Shown here piece by piece: positions 44,001 to 52,493 of a stretch of 64,000 nucleotides of DNA. The translations under genes were made by a program, and so were the position numbers. Origin of the DNA: Chitinophagaceae bacterium. GTDB taxonomy: Bacteria > Bacteroidota > Bacteroidia > Chitinophagales > Chitinophagaceae. The stretch spans positions 1 through 64,000 of the forward strand of contig CANCPA010000002.1 of assembly GCA_947379895.1 (NCBI GenBank), read 5' to 3'. Numbering within the stretch: position 1 is the stretch's first letter; each line of letters starts with the position of its first letter. The notes beneath the pieces are model-generated. The model saw only the letters and a program-made list of their open reading frames with translations, did no database searches and was not told where the DNA came from.

Positions 44001-45068
44001 TTATGCGTTTCTGTTAATGCAATTCAAATCTTCGAATGCAACTTCTAAACGTTTGCTGAAGCTTTCTTCACCCTTACGAAGCCAATTACGAGGATCATAA
44101 TGTTTTTTGTTTGGCTTATCGTCTCCTTCAGGATTGCCTAATTGTCCTTGTAAATAACCTTCATATTTCTTATAGTTATTCAAGATTCCTTCCCAGAAAG
44201 CCCATTGTAAATCGGTATCAATATTCATTTTGATAGCTCCATAACTAATGGCTTCTCTAATTTGATGTTGAGGACTACCGCTACCACCATGAAAAACAAA
44301 GTAAACAGGCTTAACTCCTGTACCCAACTCTTTTTGGATATAGTCCTGACTATTCTTTAAGATTACAGGACGCAATTCAACGTTTCCTGGTTTGTAAACA
44401 CCATGAACGTTACCAAAAGCTGCTGCAATGGTAAATAAGTTGCCTACTTTGCTTAATTCTGTGTAAGAGTAAGCCACGTGTTGAGGTTGTGTGTATAATT
44501 TGTCATTTTCAACATCACTGTTATCAACTCCATCTTCTTCACCACCTGTTACACCTAATTCTATTTCGATTGCCATTCCCAAAGGTTTCATTCTCTTATA
44601 GAATTCAACTGAGGTTTGAATGTTTTCTTCTAATGTTTCTTCACTCAAATCAAGCATGTGAGAACTAAACAACGGTTGTCCTTTTTCCTTATAAAATTGT
44701 TCGCCTGCATCAATCAAACCGCTAATCCAAGGTAACCATTTTTTAGAAGCATGGTCAGTATGTAATACTACAGGTACACCATAATACTTTGCAACATTAT
44801 GAATATGTAAAGCCCCTGAAACACCACCCGCAATATTTGCTTCGTAATTTCCGTTTGGCATTCCTTTTCCTGCTATAAACTGTGCACCACCGTTAGAAAA
44901 CTGAATGATTACAGGTGAATTTACTTTAGCTGCAGTTTCTAATACCGCATTAATTGTATTTGTGCCAATTGTATTGACAGCAGGCAATGCAAATTCATTT
45001 TGCTTTGCATCTTGTAATAGTGCTTCTAACTCTTCTCCAAATAGAACCCCCGGTTTGTACTTTTTCAT
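44001..45068 (-). CDS. fbaA: Class II fructose-bisphosphate aldolase
   Basis: 355 residues, typical of the longer class IIA enzymes. It splits fructose 1,6-bisphosphate into dihydroxyacetone phosphate and glyceraldehyde 3-phosphate using Zn2+. Zinc ligands and catalytic residues are in VLHTDHASKKWLPW, IEIELGVTGGEEDGVDN, VHGVYKPGNVEL and FVFHGGSGSP. The dihydroxyacetone-phosphate site is KMNIDTDLQWAFWEG. The N-terminus KYKPGVLFGEEL is typical. It is monocistronic, with a terminator behind it. Confidence 0.96.
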   Translation of the reverse strand: MKKYKPGVLFGEELEALLQDAKQNEFALPAVNTIGTNTINAVLETAAKVNSPVIIQFSNGGAQFIAGKGMPNGNYEANIAGGVSGALHIHNVAKYYGVPVVLHTDHASKKWLPWISGLIDAGEQFYKEKGQPLFSSHMLDLSEETLEENIQTSVEFYKRMKPLGMAIEIELGVTGGEEDGVDNSDVENDKLYTQPQHVAYSYTELSKVGNLFTIAAAFGNVHGVYKPGNVELRPVILKNSQDYIQKELGTGVKPVYFVFHGGSGSPQHQIREAISYGAIKMNIDTDLQWAFWEGILNNYKKYEGYLQGQLGNPEGDDKPNKKHYDPRNWLRKGEESFSKRLEVAFEDLNCINRNA

Positions 45069-45272
45069 GTTAATTTATGTATTGATTAGATAAAAATTGT
45101 GAAGCCGCAAGATAAGGGTTCTTTAAATTAGTTCGCTAATGATTAATATCAATGAATATTATAAATTTCCACCATTAGGTAACATTTGTCAACTTTTATT
45201 AAAATAACTCAATAATTGCTAGTACAAATTAACAAAAATGACATATTTTAGCTGCCTAAAAATTATAATTAC

Positions 45273-45770
45273 ATGAAAAAGGTTTTATTGATTCTCTTAG
45301 GTGGTGTATTGATTTCATCTGCATCACAAGCTCAATCTTTAATAGATCAAGCTAAATCTTCCGCAAAAGGAGTCGCTAATTCAGCTTCAACACAAGCAAA
45401 AGCAACGGTAGATGGTGCAAAGCAGGCGGCAGCTGGTCAGGTACAAAATGCTGCTTCTGCTGCAACTAACATCAAAACTGATGCTACTAACAAAGCGAAA
45501 GCAACTGTAACAGGTGCAAAGGACAAAGTGACAGGAAGTGATGCTACTGCAAAACAAGCTACTACCACTACAACTTCTGCTGCAACTTCAACTGCTGCAA
45601 CTGCGGCAACTGCAAAAACAGCTGTTAAAGCTAAGGTAGATCCGACAGTAAAGAAATTAAAGAAAGATGGTACGCCTGATAAGCGTTTCAAGGCTAATGC
45701 ACCTGCCGCAAAAAAATTAAAGAAAGATGGCACGCCTGATATGCGTTTTAAAGAAAATAAGACAAAATAG
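45273..45770 (+). CDS. LEA-like Ala/Lys/Thr-rich exported protein
   Basis: 165 residues. The signal peptide MKKVLLILLGGVLISSASQAQ is followed by amphipathic LEA-type repeats (ANSASTQAKATVDGAKQAAA, TNKAKATVTGAKDKVTG) rich in Ala, Lys and Thr, with no hydrophobic core. The C-terminus has two copies of KKLKKDGTPDxRFK separated by ten residues. Such sequences are expected to be disordered or helical on drying. A protective role is inference from LEA resemblance. The repeated KDGTPDxRFK motif is basic and may bind a polyanion. Confidence 0.75.
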   Translation: MKKVLLILLGGVLISSASQAQSLIDQAKSSAKGVANSASTQAKATVDGAKQAAAGQVQNAASAATNIKTDATNKAKATVTGAKDKVTGSDATAKQATTTTTSAATSTAATAATAKTAVKAKVDPTVKKLKKDGTPDKRFKANAPAAKKLKKDGTPDMRFKENKTK

Positions 45771-45791
45771 GAGGTAGGCTTTTTAAAAAGA

Positions 45792-45828
45792 CAAAGGAGA
45801 ATACTTTATTGTGTTCTCCTTTGTTGTT
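45792..45828 (+). terminator. Intrinsic terminator after the LEA-like gene
   Basis: 14-bp stem ACAAAGGAGAATAC (45792-45805) with complement at 45812-45825 (one G-T pair). Confidence 0.8.
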
Positions 45829-45855
45829 ATAGGGTACTGCGGGTGCATACAAGTT

Positions 45856-45934
45856 TTCCGCTGACAGCGGAAGTCTTTACAAATTGCAAATTCGGAACTT
45901 TAAGATTTGTCAACTTTTTAAAAGTTGACAAATC
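45856..45934. repeat. Two adjacent REP-like perfect palindromes
   Basis: TTCCGCTGACAGCGGAA at 45856-45872 is a perfect 8-bp-arm palindrome. GATTTGTCAACTTTT (45904-45918) is perfectly inverted at 45920-45934. Neither has the T-run of a terminator. They sit between the LEA-like gene terminator and the 21-bp array. Confidence 0.7.
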
Positions 45935-45987
45935 GTTGTCCTCTTACGTCATTATGAATATCTCATCTGGCAAGTTAAAATGCCAAA

Positions 45988-46238
45988 CAGCAATTGCAAA
46001 TACTTCGTCAAGCTGATGCGGCAGCCGTTCCCGTACGTGCTGCAACCACGCAAGTACGTGCTGCAATTGCTCAAGTACTTCCTTTTACCACTCCCGCACG
46101 TGCGGCAGCCACTTCCGTAAGTACGGCAACGACAAAAGCACTTGCTGCAACCGTACAAAGATTCTTTTTGTGACTCAAGCACTTGCTTTAGTCACTCCCG
46201 TACGTGCGGCAGTCTCTCAAGCACGTGCTTTAGTGGCT
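45988..46238. repeat. Array 4: about 12 tandem 21-bp palindromic units
   Basis: Units start at 45988, 46009, 46030, 46051, 46072, 46093, 46114, 46135, 46156 (20 bp), 46176, 46197 and 46218. Cores include CCGTACGTGCTG, AAGTACGTGCTG, CCGCACGTGCGG, CCGTAAGTACGG, AAGCACTTGCTT, CCGTACGTGCGG and AAGCACGTGCTT. The outer triplet switches between CCG...CGG and AAG...CTT in step on both arms. G+C content is far above the surrounding sequence. An apparent 76-codon frame on the minus strand is a by-product of the 21-bp period. Confidence 0.9.
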
Positions 46239-46533
46239 AAAAATTAACGTTTTGTCAGATTAAAAGAGCTTTATTCGCTTCAAATAAGTCCGCTATTGAT
46301 GCCATTTAGGCAATAAGTAGCGATATATAACCCAAGAGAAATAAAAAGTGATACTTACATGAATCAATGGAAGAATCTCTTTTTTCTGAAAAGGCAAACG
46401 TATTAGGAGATGATGAAGGCTATGTGACATAATCTTACTCTAAGTGTTCCTTTTTGGAGCTTTTACCATAAGGGACATGATGACATACACATGGATTTAG
46501 GTATTTACAATTGCAAAAGTTGGGTTCAAATAT
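46239..46533. other. Gap between array 4 and the RNA-ligase-like gene
   Basis: 295 nt without ORF, repeat or terminator that I can recognise. Confidence 0.4.
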
Positions 46534-47241
46534 TCATTTCCCGTTCCAATTCCAAATAGTCTGTCCATTATTGTTTTCTGGTAAATACTTGCCGTCAATC
46601 TTGGTCTGCTTGACAAATTTTGTTAGGAAATCGACTTTGCCATTTCGTTCTACCCTATAAATGACACCCTCTACTTCATCAACTGCTCCGTGCCCCGATA
46701 CTTCTATTTTTTTCAATGCCTTCTCAATTGATAGTGGTTGCCCAATATGCAAAAGGTTTGGCACCACAAATCCAAGCGGTAACACTCTAAGTAAAAAGTT
46801 ATGGTAAGTAGTTCTTTCATTGACGGTTATCAAATCAAAAACGACGAATGGTTCATGGTGAAGTTGATAAATAGTTCCGTGTGCCTGTGCCAACCATTCT
46901 CCACATATCCGCTCATTTTCATGTAGCAATTTTTCAAATCTTTCCTCATTAGTTTTGACCCATTTGCTAAATAACTGATGTTGTTCATAAGGAGATGATT
47001 CCGCCAAATAACCACTCCTTCCTAAGGCAACTATTTGACCATTTACTTTGGCCACCGAACAATTTGAACCGTCCAATTTCTCTTGAACGATGATTAAATC
47101 GTTTTTATCTCGTGTTTGCTTAGTTGCTATGAGTGCTTGTCCTTCACCAATATGATGGTCGCCAAATCCTAAGCGACTATAGGGCAAATGTGGAATAGAA
47201 CCATAAGCTTTTTGACCAAGCGGTTTTAAATTGTCATTCAT
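46534..47241 (-). CDS. RNA-ligase-like nucleotidyltransferase
   Basis: 235 residues. The motifs of the covalent nucleotidyltransferase superfamily are present in order. Motif I is EKLDGSN with the predicted AMP-acceptor Lys55. A basic GRSGYL segment lies at ~73. Motif III-like GEWLAQAHGTIY and FVVFDLI are at ~112-135. Motif IV is EGVIYRVERNG at ~188, and motif V is DFLTKFVKQ. The length suits a catalytic domain alone, as in Rnl2-type RNA ligases and related RNA_ligase-family proteins, which reseal nicked RNA. A DNA-ligase-like role cannot be excluded. No partner kinase or phosphatase adjoins it. The gene converges with the LEA-like gene across the 21-bp array. Confidence 0.82.
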   Translation of the reverse strand: MNDNLKPLGQKAYGSIPHLPYSRLGFGDHHIGEGQALIATKQTRDKNDLIIVQEKLDGSNCSVAKVNGQIVALGRSGYLAESSPYEQHQLFSKWVKTNEERFEKLLHENERICGEWLAQAHGTIYQLHHEPFVVFDLITVNERTTYHNFLLRVLPLGFVVPNLLHIGQPLSIEKALKKIEVSGHGAVDEVEGVIYRVERNGKVDFLTKFVKQTKIDGKYLPENNNGQTIWNWNGK

Positions 47242-47339
47242 ACAGCAAACTTAAGTAATTCCCTTTCTATTATCTCCCGCTTTAAAAACTCATGTTTCTT
47301 TACAGCACTTAAAATTTAAAATTCAAAACAAATAACTCA

Positions 47340-49451
47340 TCACTTATTACCTTTCTTTGGCTTCACCTCCCCTTTTTCATTGGAAGTAATAAAGGTAATT
47401 GCAGAAGAGTAAGCCTTTGTAGCAGCTTGTTTTTGACCTAAAGGGCTCTTGCTCGTAGCCACAAAAGCAATATTGAAAGTTTGATTTGCAGACAAAAAGC
47501 TTAACTGTACATATACACTCGTATCGGTCACATTATCGGGAATCAATACAGGTTTCATCTTGACGCCTGTAATTGGTTTGTCCAATATTAATTGTACAGA
47601 AAGTGAAAAACCAGGTTGTCTGTTAATAGAAATATCTATACGTACTGAATCATTACGTTTTACAAGAATAGGCGTGTCCGCATTCGTTTTGATGGAGATA
47701 GAAAAGGGAAGTTTTTGCGAAACATTTGCCAAAAAGCTGCTAGTCGTCAACAAATGAGTGTAAAAGAATGCCTGCATTGCCTCTTCAGAGGGTTCAGCCT
47801 CTACTAGTTTTTCAATTCCTTTTTGACTAGTCTTTCCTATAATCTTCAAGGGGATTGCGCCCGAATCGGCTTGTTCAGGAGCAGTCAAACTGACCCTAAT
47901 ACGCTCTGTCCCCCGTGGTATCTTACTGATGCTATGTTTGAAATTGGGTGGTAATCCCTCCAAAGAAAGGTTGATGCTATCGTTGAAATTATTCTTTCTA
48001 ATCGCAATTACAGTAAATAATTCTGTGCCTCCTTTAGGTATCATGATGTTTGAGGGCTCAATCCGGAGAGAGAAATCAGGTAATGGCTGAGAAATCGTCA
48101 ACCGATACGTGTAGCTACTATCCCCTTTTTGCTGCACATCCCTGATGCGTACATAATATAAGCCATCTTTTGGAACACGAAATATCAGTTCGGGATCTGA
48201 ATGTCGGGTAATAATGGGCTCCGAACGGTCGGGCTTATCATCATTCTGTGCCAATTTATTTTTCTTTTCATCATAAACAGTGATGTCTGCATCAAGAGGC
48301 GAACCTAAATTATGTGCTAATAATTTCAACAGGATATCATTCCCTTTTGTTGCGTTGAAAGCATACCAATCTTCAACTCCTGCATGATAAATTCGGCTAT
48401 TAACTGTACTACCAATCGCTAATAATTGTGCTGATTTATCTAAGTTCAAATGGGAATCATGAATAGACTCATCAAAAAATCCGCTTGATAATAGGATAGG
48501 ATTAGAAAGCAATCTGTTTTTGCCTTCAATATTTGTCATGTATTTTTCCGACCCGTCATTGGGTATTTTAAGCTTGACTGTTTTATGTTTTAGATTTACG
48601 CCTTCTAGAGTAATTTTTGTCTTTTCGCCTATTTTACCTCCTAGTGGAAAGTAATATTTTACATAAGGTATCTCTCCAATGTCAATACGATAAATAAAAT
48701 CCTCTCTTCCCCGATAAATAGCATCTTTTATTTCAAGTGTATAAGTGCCTGTTTTGGGAACTTTATAAAATAAAACCGGGTCAGGTTGCAATTTGTAGTC
48801 ATCTGAGTATGCCACTTCCTTCCCATTTTCATCAAATAAGGCAATCACACTTTGAAACCAACCGGGCACCGCATCCGCAATATAAGGCGTAAGCGTTCTA
48901 GCCTTTACATAGCAAACCAAATCCTGTCCTTTTGTTGCCTGAAAGCTAAATCTGTCTCTGTCTCCGGGCATTATCTGTCCATTTAAACAGGCTGGAAGTT
49001 TGTCAACCTTAGTTGCATTACTCTCTTTCTCATTTGGTTCTTTCTCTATCTTATCTGCGAATTGTCCTACTTCAAAAAACACCCTATTAGAATATCCATT
49101 CGGAGTAATTAATCGAAAATCTCGAATGCCAGGTTTAGCATTAGCTGCAATAGTGATGGTAAAAGTTACTTTATCGGCCAATTGATCATTATCTTGGTCA
49201 GTTAGTTTTTGTGTCTTTGCCCTTGCCTTACTCTTCAACCCAATTATCGGTTTGCCCTTGATAACACCCGTTACACCTTCTCCACTAACTATAATTCCGT
49301 TTACATTAAAAAAGCCTTGTCCGCCTGCAATAATCTCAAAAGTTGTTCCCTTTTGCCCTCCATTTGGAAAAATATACCCCACTTGGAGTTTTTGTGCCTG
49401 TACTAATACAACACAAAACAGAAATAAAGCAAATGACATTAAACGTTTCAT
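47340..49451 (-). CDS. Large exported protein with pre-peptidase C-terminal (PPC) domains
   Basis: 703 residues with a signal peptide (MKRLMSFALFLFCVVLVQAQ). An IPT/TIG-like domain (VGYIFPNGGQKGTTFEIIAG) begins the mature part. Two PPC-type beta domains follow: EKEPNEKESNATKVDKLPAC ... GDRDRFSFQATKGQDLVCYV at ~135-250, and ILLKLLAHNLGSPLDADITV ... YYVRIRDV at ~355-460. Ig-like domains fill the C-terminal third. Proteins of this build are typically encoded beside DUF1501 and DUF1549/DUF1553 genes in Planctomycetota and some Bacteroidota, as here. The role is unknown; surface or periplasmic binding is likely. Confidence 0.8.
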   Translation of the reverse strand: MKRLMSFALFLFCVVLVQAQKLQVGYIFPNGGQKGTTFEIIAGGQGFFNVNGIIVSGEGVTGVIKGKPIIGLKSKARAKTQKLTDQDNDQLADKVTFTITIAANAKPGIRDFRLITPNGYSNRVFFEVGQFADKIEKEPNEKESNATKVDKLPACLNGQIMPGDRDRFSFQATKGQDLVCYVKARTLTPYIADAVPGWFQSVIALFDENGKEVAYSDDYKLQPDPVLFYKVPKTGTYTLEIKDAIYRGREDFIYRIDIGEIPYVKYYFPLGGKIGEKTKITLEGVNLKHKTVKLKIPNDGSEKYMTNIEGKNRLLSNPILLSSGFFDESIHDSHLNLDKSAQLLAIGSTVNSRIYHAGVEDWYAFNATKGNDILLKLLAHNLGSPLDADITVYDEKKNKLAQNDDKPDRSEPIITRHSDPELIFRVPKDGLYYVRIRDVQQKGDSSYTYRLTISQPLPDFSLRIEPSNIMIPKGGTELFTVIAIRKNNFNDSINLSLEGLPPNFKHSISKIPRGTERIRVSLTAPEQADSGAIPLKIIGKTSQKGIEKLVEAEPSEEAMQAFFYTHLLTTSSFLANVSQKLPFSISIKTNADTPILVKRNDSVRIDISINRQPGFSLSVQLILDKPITGVKMKPVLIPDNVTDTSVYVQLSFLSANQTFNIAFVATSKSPLGQKQAATKAYSSAITFITSNEKGEVKPKKGNK

Positions 49452-49587
49452 AAATAATAAGTTGTAAGTTATTGGTATTAAGTTGTAAGTATTTTAGGTA
49501 TTACAATTTGTCTTTCATACTTAAATTAAAACCCAAAGCGTAATACAAAGCCATCATTTAAAATTCAAAACTTAAATTCAAAATAAC

Positions 49588-50931
49588 TTAAGCAATGATT
49601 TCATTCAATACTCCCATTCCTTTCTTTCCCCATTCCGGCAATATCCTTGCAGTGCCAAGATAAGGGTGTGGTAATGATGCCGTAAAGTCGATACCTAATA
49701 GTTGATAGATAGTAGCAATCAATTCTGATGGATGAACAGGTCTTTCTGTGACAGTTTCGCCCCTGAAATCAGTAGCCCCTAAAACTTTTCCACCCGTAAA
49801 TCCTCCTCCTGCAACTAAATAGCTGAACGCTGTACCAAAGTGATTTCTTCCGCCATTCCAAGGTGGTTCGTAAAGAATTTTTGGTGTGCGTCCAAATTCC
49901 CCTCCACAAATAACAATTGTATTCTTCAATAAGCCTCTTTCTGATAAGTCAGAAATGAGTGCAGATAATGCTTTATCTAATTCAGGTAGCTTTTCATCCA
50001 TTCTTTCAAAATGTTGTTTGTGCGTATCCCATCCTCCCGAACGAACCGTAATTACAGGTACTCCCTGTTCTACCAAACGTCTAGCCAATAAGCAGGACTG
50101 TCCTAATCTGTTTTTGCCATATCGTTCCCTAGTCTTATCACTTTCTTTATTTAGATTGAATGCATCTTTTGAATTACCCAAAATTAAAGACCATGCTTTT
50201 TGTGTAAACAAATCCATTCTTGAGAGTATTTCCTGACTTTGAAATGCCTTTGAAAAACTATCAATTGATTCTAGCAGTGATTTTCGTTGTGTGATATGTT
50301 CTACGGTTATTGAACCTGTGCCGATTCCATCTGCAACGAAGTTTGGACTTTCGGGAGAACCACCCGTTGCAAAGGCCGTATAGTCGGGACCGAGAAATCC
50401 TGCTTCATTAAATCGTGATGCAGAATTTGGAATAGTTATAAAAGGAGGACAACTGCCTTTGTAATTCGATTCTTTCATATAGGCAATCGTAGCACCAAAA
50501 GAGGGATAGGCAATTGCACTTCCTAATGCCGCACCTGTTTGAGTAACATATTGTGCTGTTTCATGTCCAAATATCCCATGACTCATACTTCGAATCAACG
50601 TGTATTTATCTGCAATTGTAGCAAGTAAAGGAAGTTTTTCGCACAATTGAATTCCATCAACATTGCTGTTAACAGGTGTTTTATACGGTCCTGTATAATC
50701 GATAGGTGCCTTTGGTTTAGGGTCGAAAGTATCCAAATGACATGGACCACCATCTAAGGAGATATAAATGACCGATTGTGCTTTTGAAATAATATGAGGA
50801 GTAGCAGCACGAAGACTCATAAACTGACCAAGCGAAAGACCTCCGAGTGTCAGACCTCCAATTCTTAGAAAGTTCCGACGGTCTAAATGATGACCATCTT
50901 CTATAGGTGTGTTGTCGTTTAATTGTAACAT
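49588..50931 (-). CDS. DUF1501 protein with Tat signal
   Basis: 447 residues. A twin-arginine signal (HHLDRRNFLRIGGLTLGGLS) indicates export in folded form. Conserved DUF1501 stretches are YISLDGGPCHLDTFDPKP, SMSHGIFGHETAQY, VRSGGWDTHKQHFERM and VICGGEFGRTP, which resemble the metal-binding set of alkaline-phosphatase/sulfatase superfamily enzymes. An extracytoplasmic hydrolase acting on sulfated or phosphorylated polymers has been proposed for such clusters; that is inference. It starts 2 nt after the stop of the DUF1549/DUF1553 gene, so translation is probably coupled. Confidence 0.88.
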   Translation of the reverse strand: MLQLNDNTPIEDGHHLDRRNFLRIGGLTLGGLSLGQFMSLRAATPHIISKAQSVIYISLDGGPCHLDTFDPKPKAPIDYTGPYKTPVNSNVDGIQLCEKLPLLATIADKYTLIRSMSHGIFGHETAQYVTQTGAALGSAIAYPSFGATIAYMKESNYKGSCPPFITIPNSASRFNEAGFLGPDYTAFATGGSPESPNFVADGIGTGSITVEHITQRKSLLESIDSFSKAFQSQEILSRMDLFTQKAWSLILGNSKDAFNLNKESDKTRERYGKNRLGQSCLLARRLVEQGVPVITVRSGGWDTHKQHFERMDEKLPELDKALSALISDLSERGLLKNTIVICGGEFGRTPKILYEPPWNGGRNHFGTAFSYLVAGGGFTGGKVLGATDFRGETVTERPVHPSELIATIYQLLGIDFTASLPHPYLGTARILPEWGKKGMGVLNEIIA

Positions 50932-50933
50932 AA

Positions 50934-52430
50934 CTAATGATTTAAGATAAATTCACGTGTATTTAATAATGACCATACAAGGTCATTACTGAGTTGATTT
51001 TTATTTAGTTTATTATTCGTAACGTACTCATTTAAAATTTGCGACTCATTTTTTGTAGGGTATCTACTTAGAATCAACAAATACATATTGTCAATTAAAT
51101 TATTCACATCCGTTGCATTGTCGGTGATTCCCTTCAATGTTTTGCTGTTCTTAATTTTATCATTTATTTGAGGTGAGTTCAGTAAAAAAAGTGCTTGCTT
51201 CGTTGAAGGGGCATTATTTCTATCCGACTCAAAAGATACATCCCTAGAGGCCCTACCATACATTTCCAAAGAAGTTGAAGAAATAGAACCATCACCAATA
51301 TTTATGGCACCACTCTCGGCTGGAAGGTACGTGAAGGGTTCAGGAACTCGACTCATATAGGTGTCGTTAATGCCTGAAATAGTTCCAATAGCATCAATTA
51401 TTTCTTCAGCAGTCAATCGTTGAAGTGGATAATGAGAGAAATATTTGTTATCTCTAATGTTATTTGCATTTGTTTCGGAACTCCTTTGATAAGTATTTGA
51501 GTTTAATATCAATCGAAAAATGTATTGTAAGTCAAATTGATGTGTGACCAATTCATTGGCTAAATATTTTAATAGTTTGGGGTTCGAAGGGATATTTGAT
51601 GCCCTGAAATCATCGGGTTGCTGAACTATTCCAGTTCCCATCAGCCAATACCATATACGATTGACCATCACTTCTGCAAATTGAGTATTAGTAGGGGAAG
51701 TAAGCCAATTGACAAACGGGACTCGGAAATCATTATTTCTAGGTAATTCAATCGTAGTTCCATCGGGCATCACAACTTCATGTATTTGAGATGTTATGTC
51801 ATTTTCGTTATATACTATTTCCTCCTTCCATTCCTCGGTAGGTTTATATTTTATTTGAGAGAAGAATACAGATAAGGCAGAATCTGAATTTCTAGTGCCT
51901 AAAAATAATAGGGAAACATTTGCGGCGATGTTTTTTGCAGTCTTGCTTTGAAATGCCCGATAGAAATTGACTTCAGGGGAACGGAAGTTACTACCTGAAG
52001 AAAGCAGCAGTTCTCTCACAAATTGGTTATAGGGTTTATTTTCCCTGATTGATACCCGAACCCATCTATTATAGGCTTGAACTGCATTCGGCCAAAGATT
52101 AGAAGGAAATTCTGATTTAATTCTCAATAAGTCACCCCATTTCAATGCCTGAAAATCTATATATTCATTAGATGCTAATAGTTTATTGATAAGTTTTGAA
52201 CGTTTGTTTGTATCGTTATCTTTCAAATAGTTTTTGACCTCTTGAATAGAAGGGACTTTTCCTGTAGTGACCAAATAAGTACGGCGGATAAAGGATTCGT
52301 CCGAACATTTACCCGAAGGCGAAATGCCCTTTTCTTGTAAAACCTCATTCACATAGGTATCAATTTCATTCGCTTTAATTGTCTTGCAAGGCAATAGCAT
52401 GATTAATAAAACAAAATGCAGCCATCTCAT
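50934..52430 (-). CDS. DUF1549/DUF1553-type exported protein
   Basis: 498 residues from the Met at 52430, which begins the signal peptide MRWLHFVLLIMLLPCKTIKA; a start at 52475 would hide it. The N-terminal DUF1549 region (SDESFIRRTYLVTTGKVPSIQEVKNYL) is followed by the DUF1553 region (FVNWLTSPTNTQFAEVMVNRIWYWLMGTGIVQQPDDFRASN, LQRLTAEEIIDAIGTISG, ALFLLNSPQIN). In planctomycetes these domains come with a cytochrome c module, absent here. It pairs with DUF1501 in one operon. Confidence 0.85.
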   Translation of the reverse strand: MRWLHFVLLIMLLPCKTIKANEIDTYVNEVLQEKGISPSGKCSDESFIRRTYLVTTGKVPSIQEVKNYLKDNDTNKRSKLINKLLASNEYIDFQALKWGDLLRIKSEFPSNLWPNAVQAYNRWVRVSIRENKPYNQFVRELLLSSGSNFRSPEVNFYRAFQSKTAKNIAANVSLLFLGTRNSDSALSVFFSQIKYKPTEEWKEEIVYNENDITSQIHEVVMPDGTTIELPRNNDFRVPFVNWLTSPTNTQFAEVMVNRIWYWLMGTGIVQQPDDFRASNIPSNPKLLKYLANELVTHQFDLQYIFRLILNSNTYQRSSETNANNIRDNKYFSHYPLQRLTAEEIIDAIGTISGINDTYMSRVPEPFTYLPAESGAINIGDGSISSTSLEMYGRASRDVSFESDRNNAPSTKQALFLLNSPQINDKIKNSKTLKGITDNATDVNNLIDNMYLLILSRYPTKNESQILNEYVTNNKLNKNQLSNDLVWSLLNTREFILNH

Positions 52431-52493
52431 ATAAAAACTTTTTTTGAATAAACTTCTACCACTTAAAACGTACAACTTACTGCGTAAAACTCA

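Noticed and set aside
45952-46182. A 76-codon minus-strand frame with Cys/Tyr/Gly-rich heptads
   Set aside because: It is read straight through the 21-bp array. A period divisible by three creates open heptad frames automatically, and there is no start context or homology.
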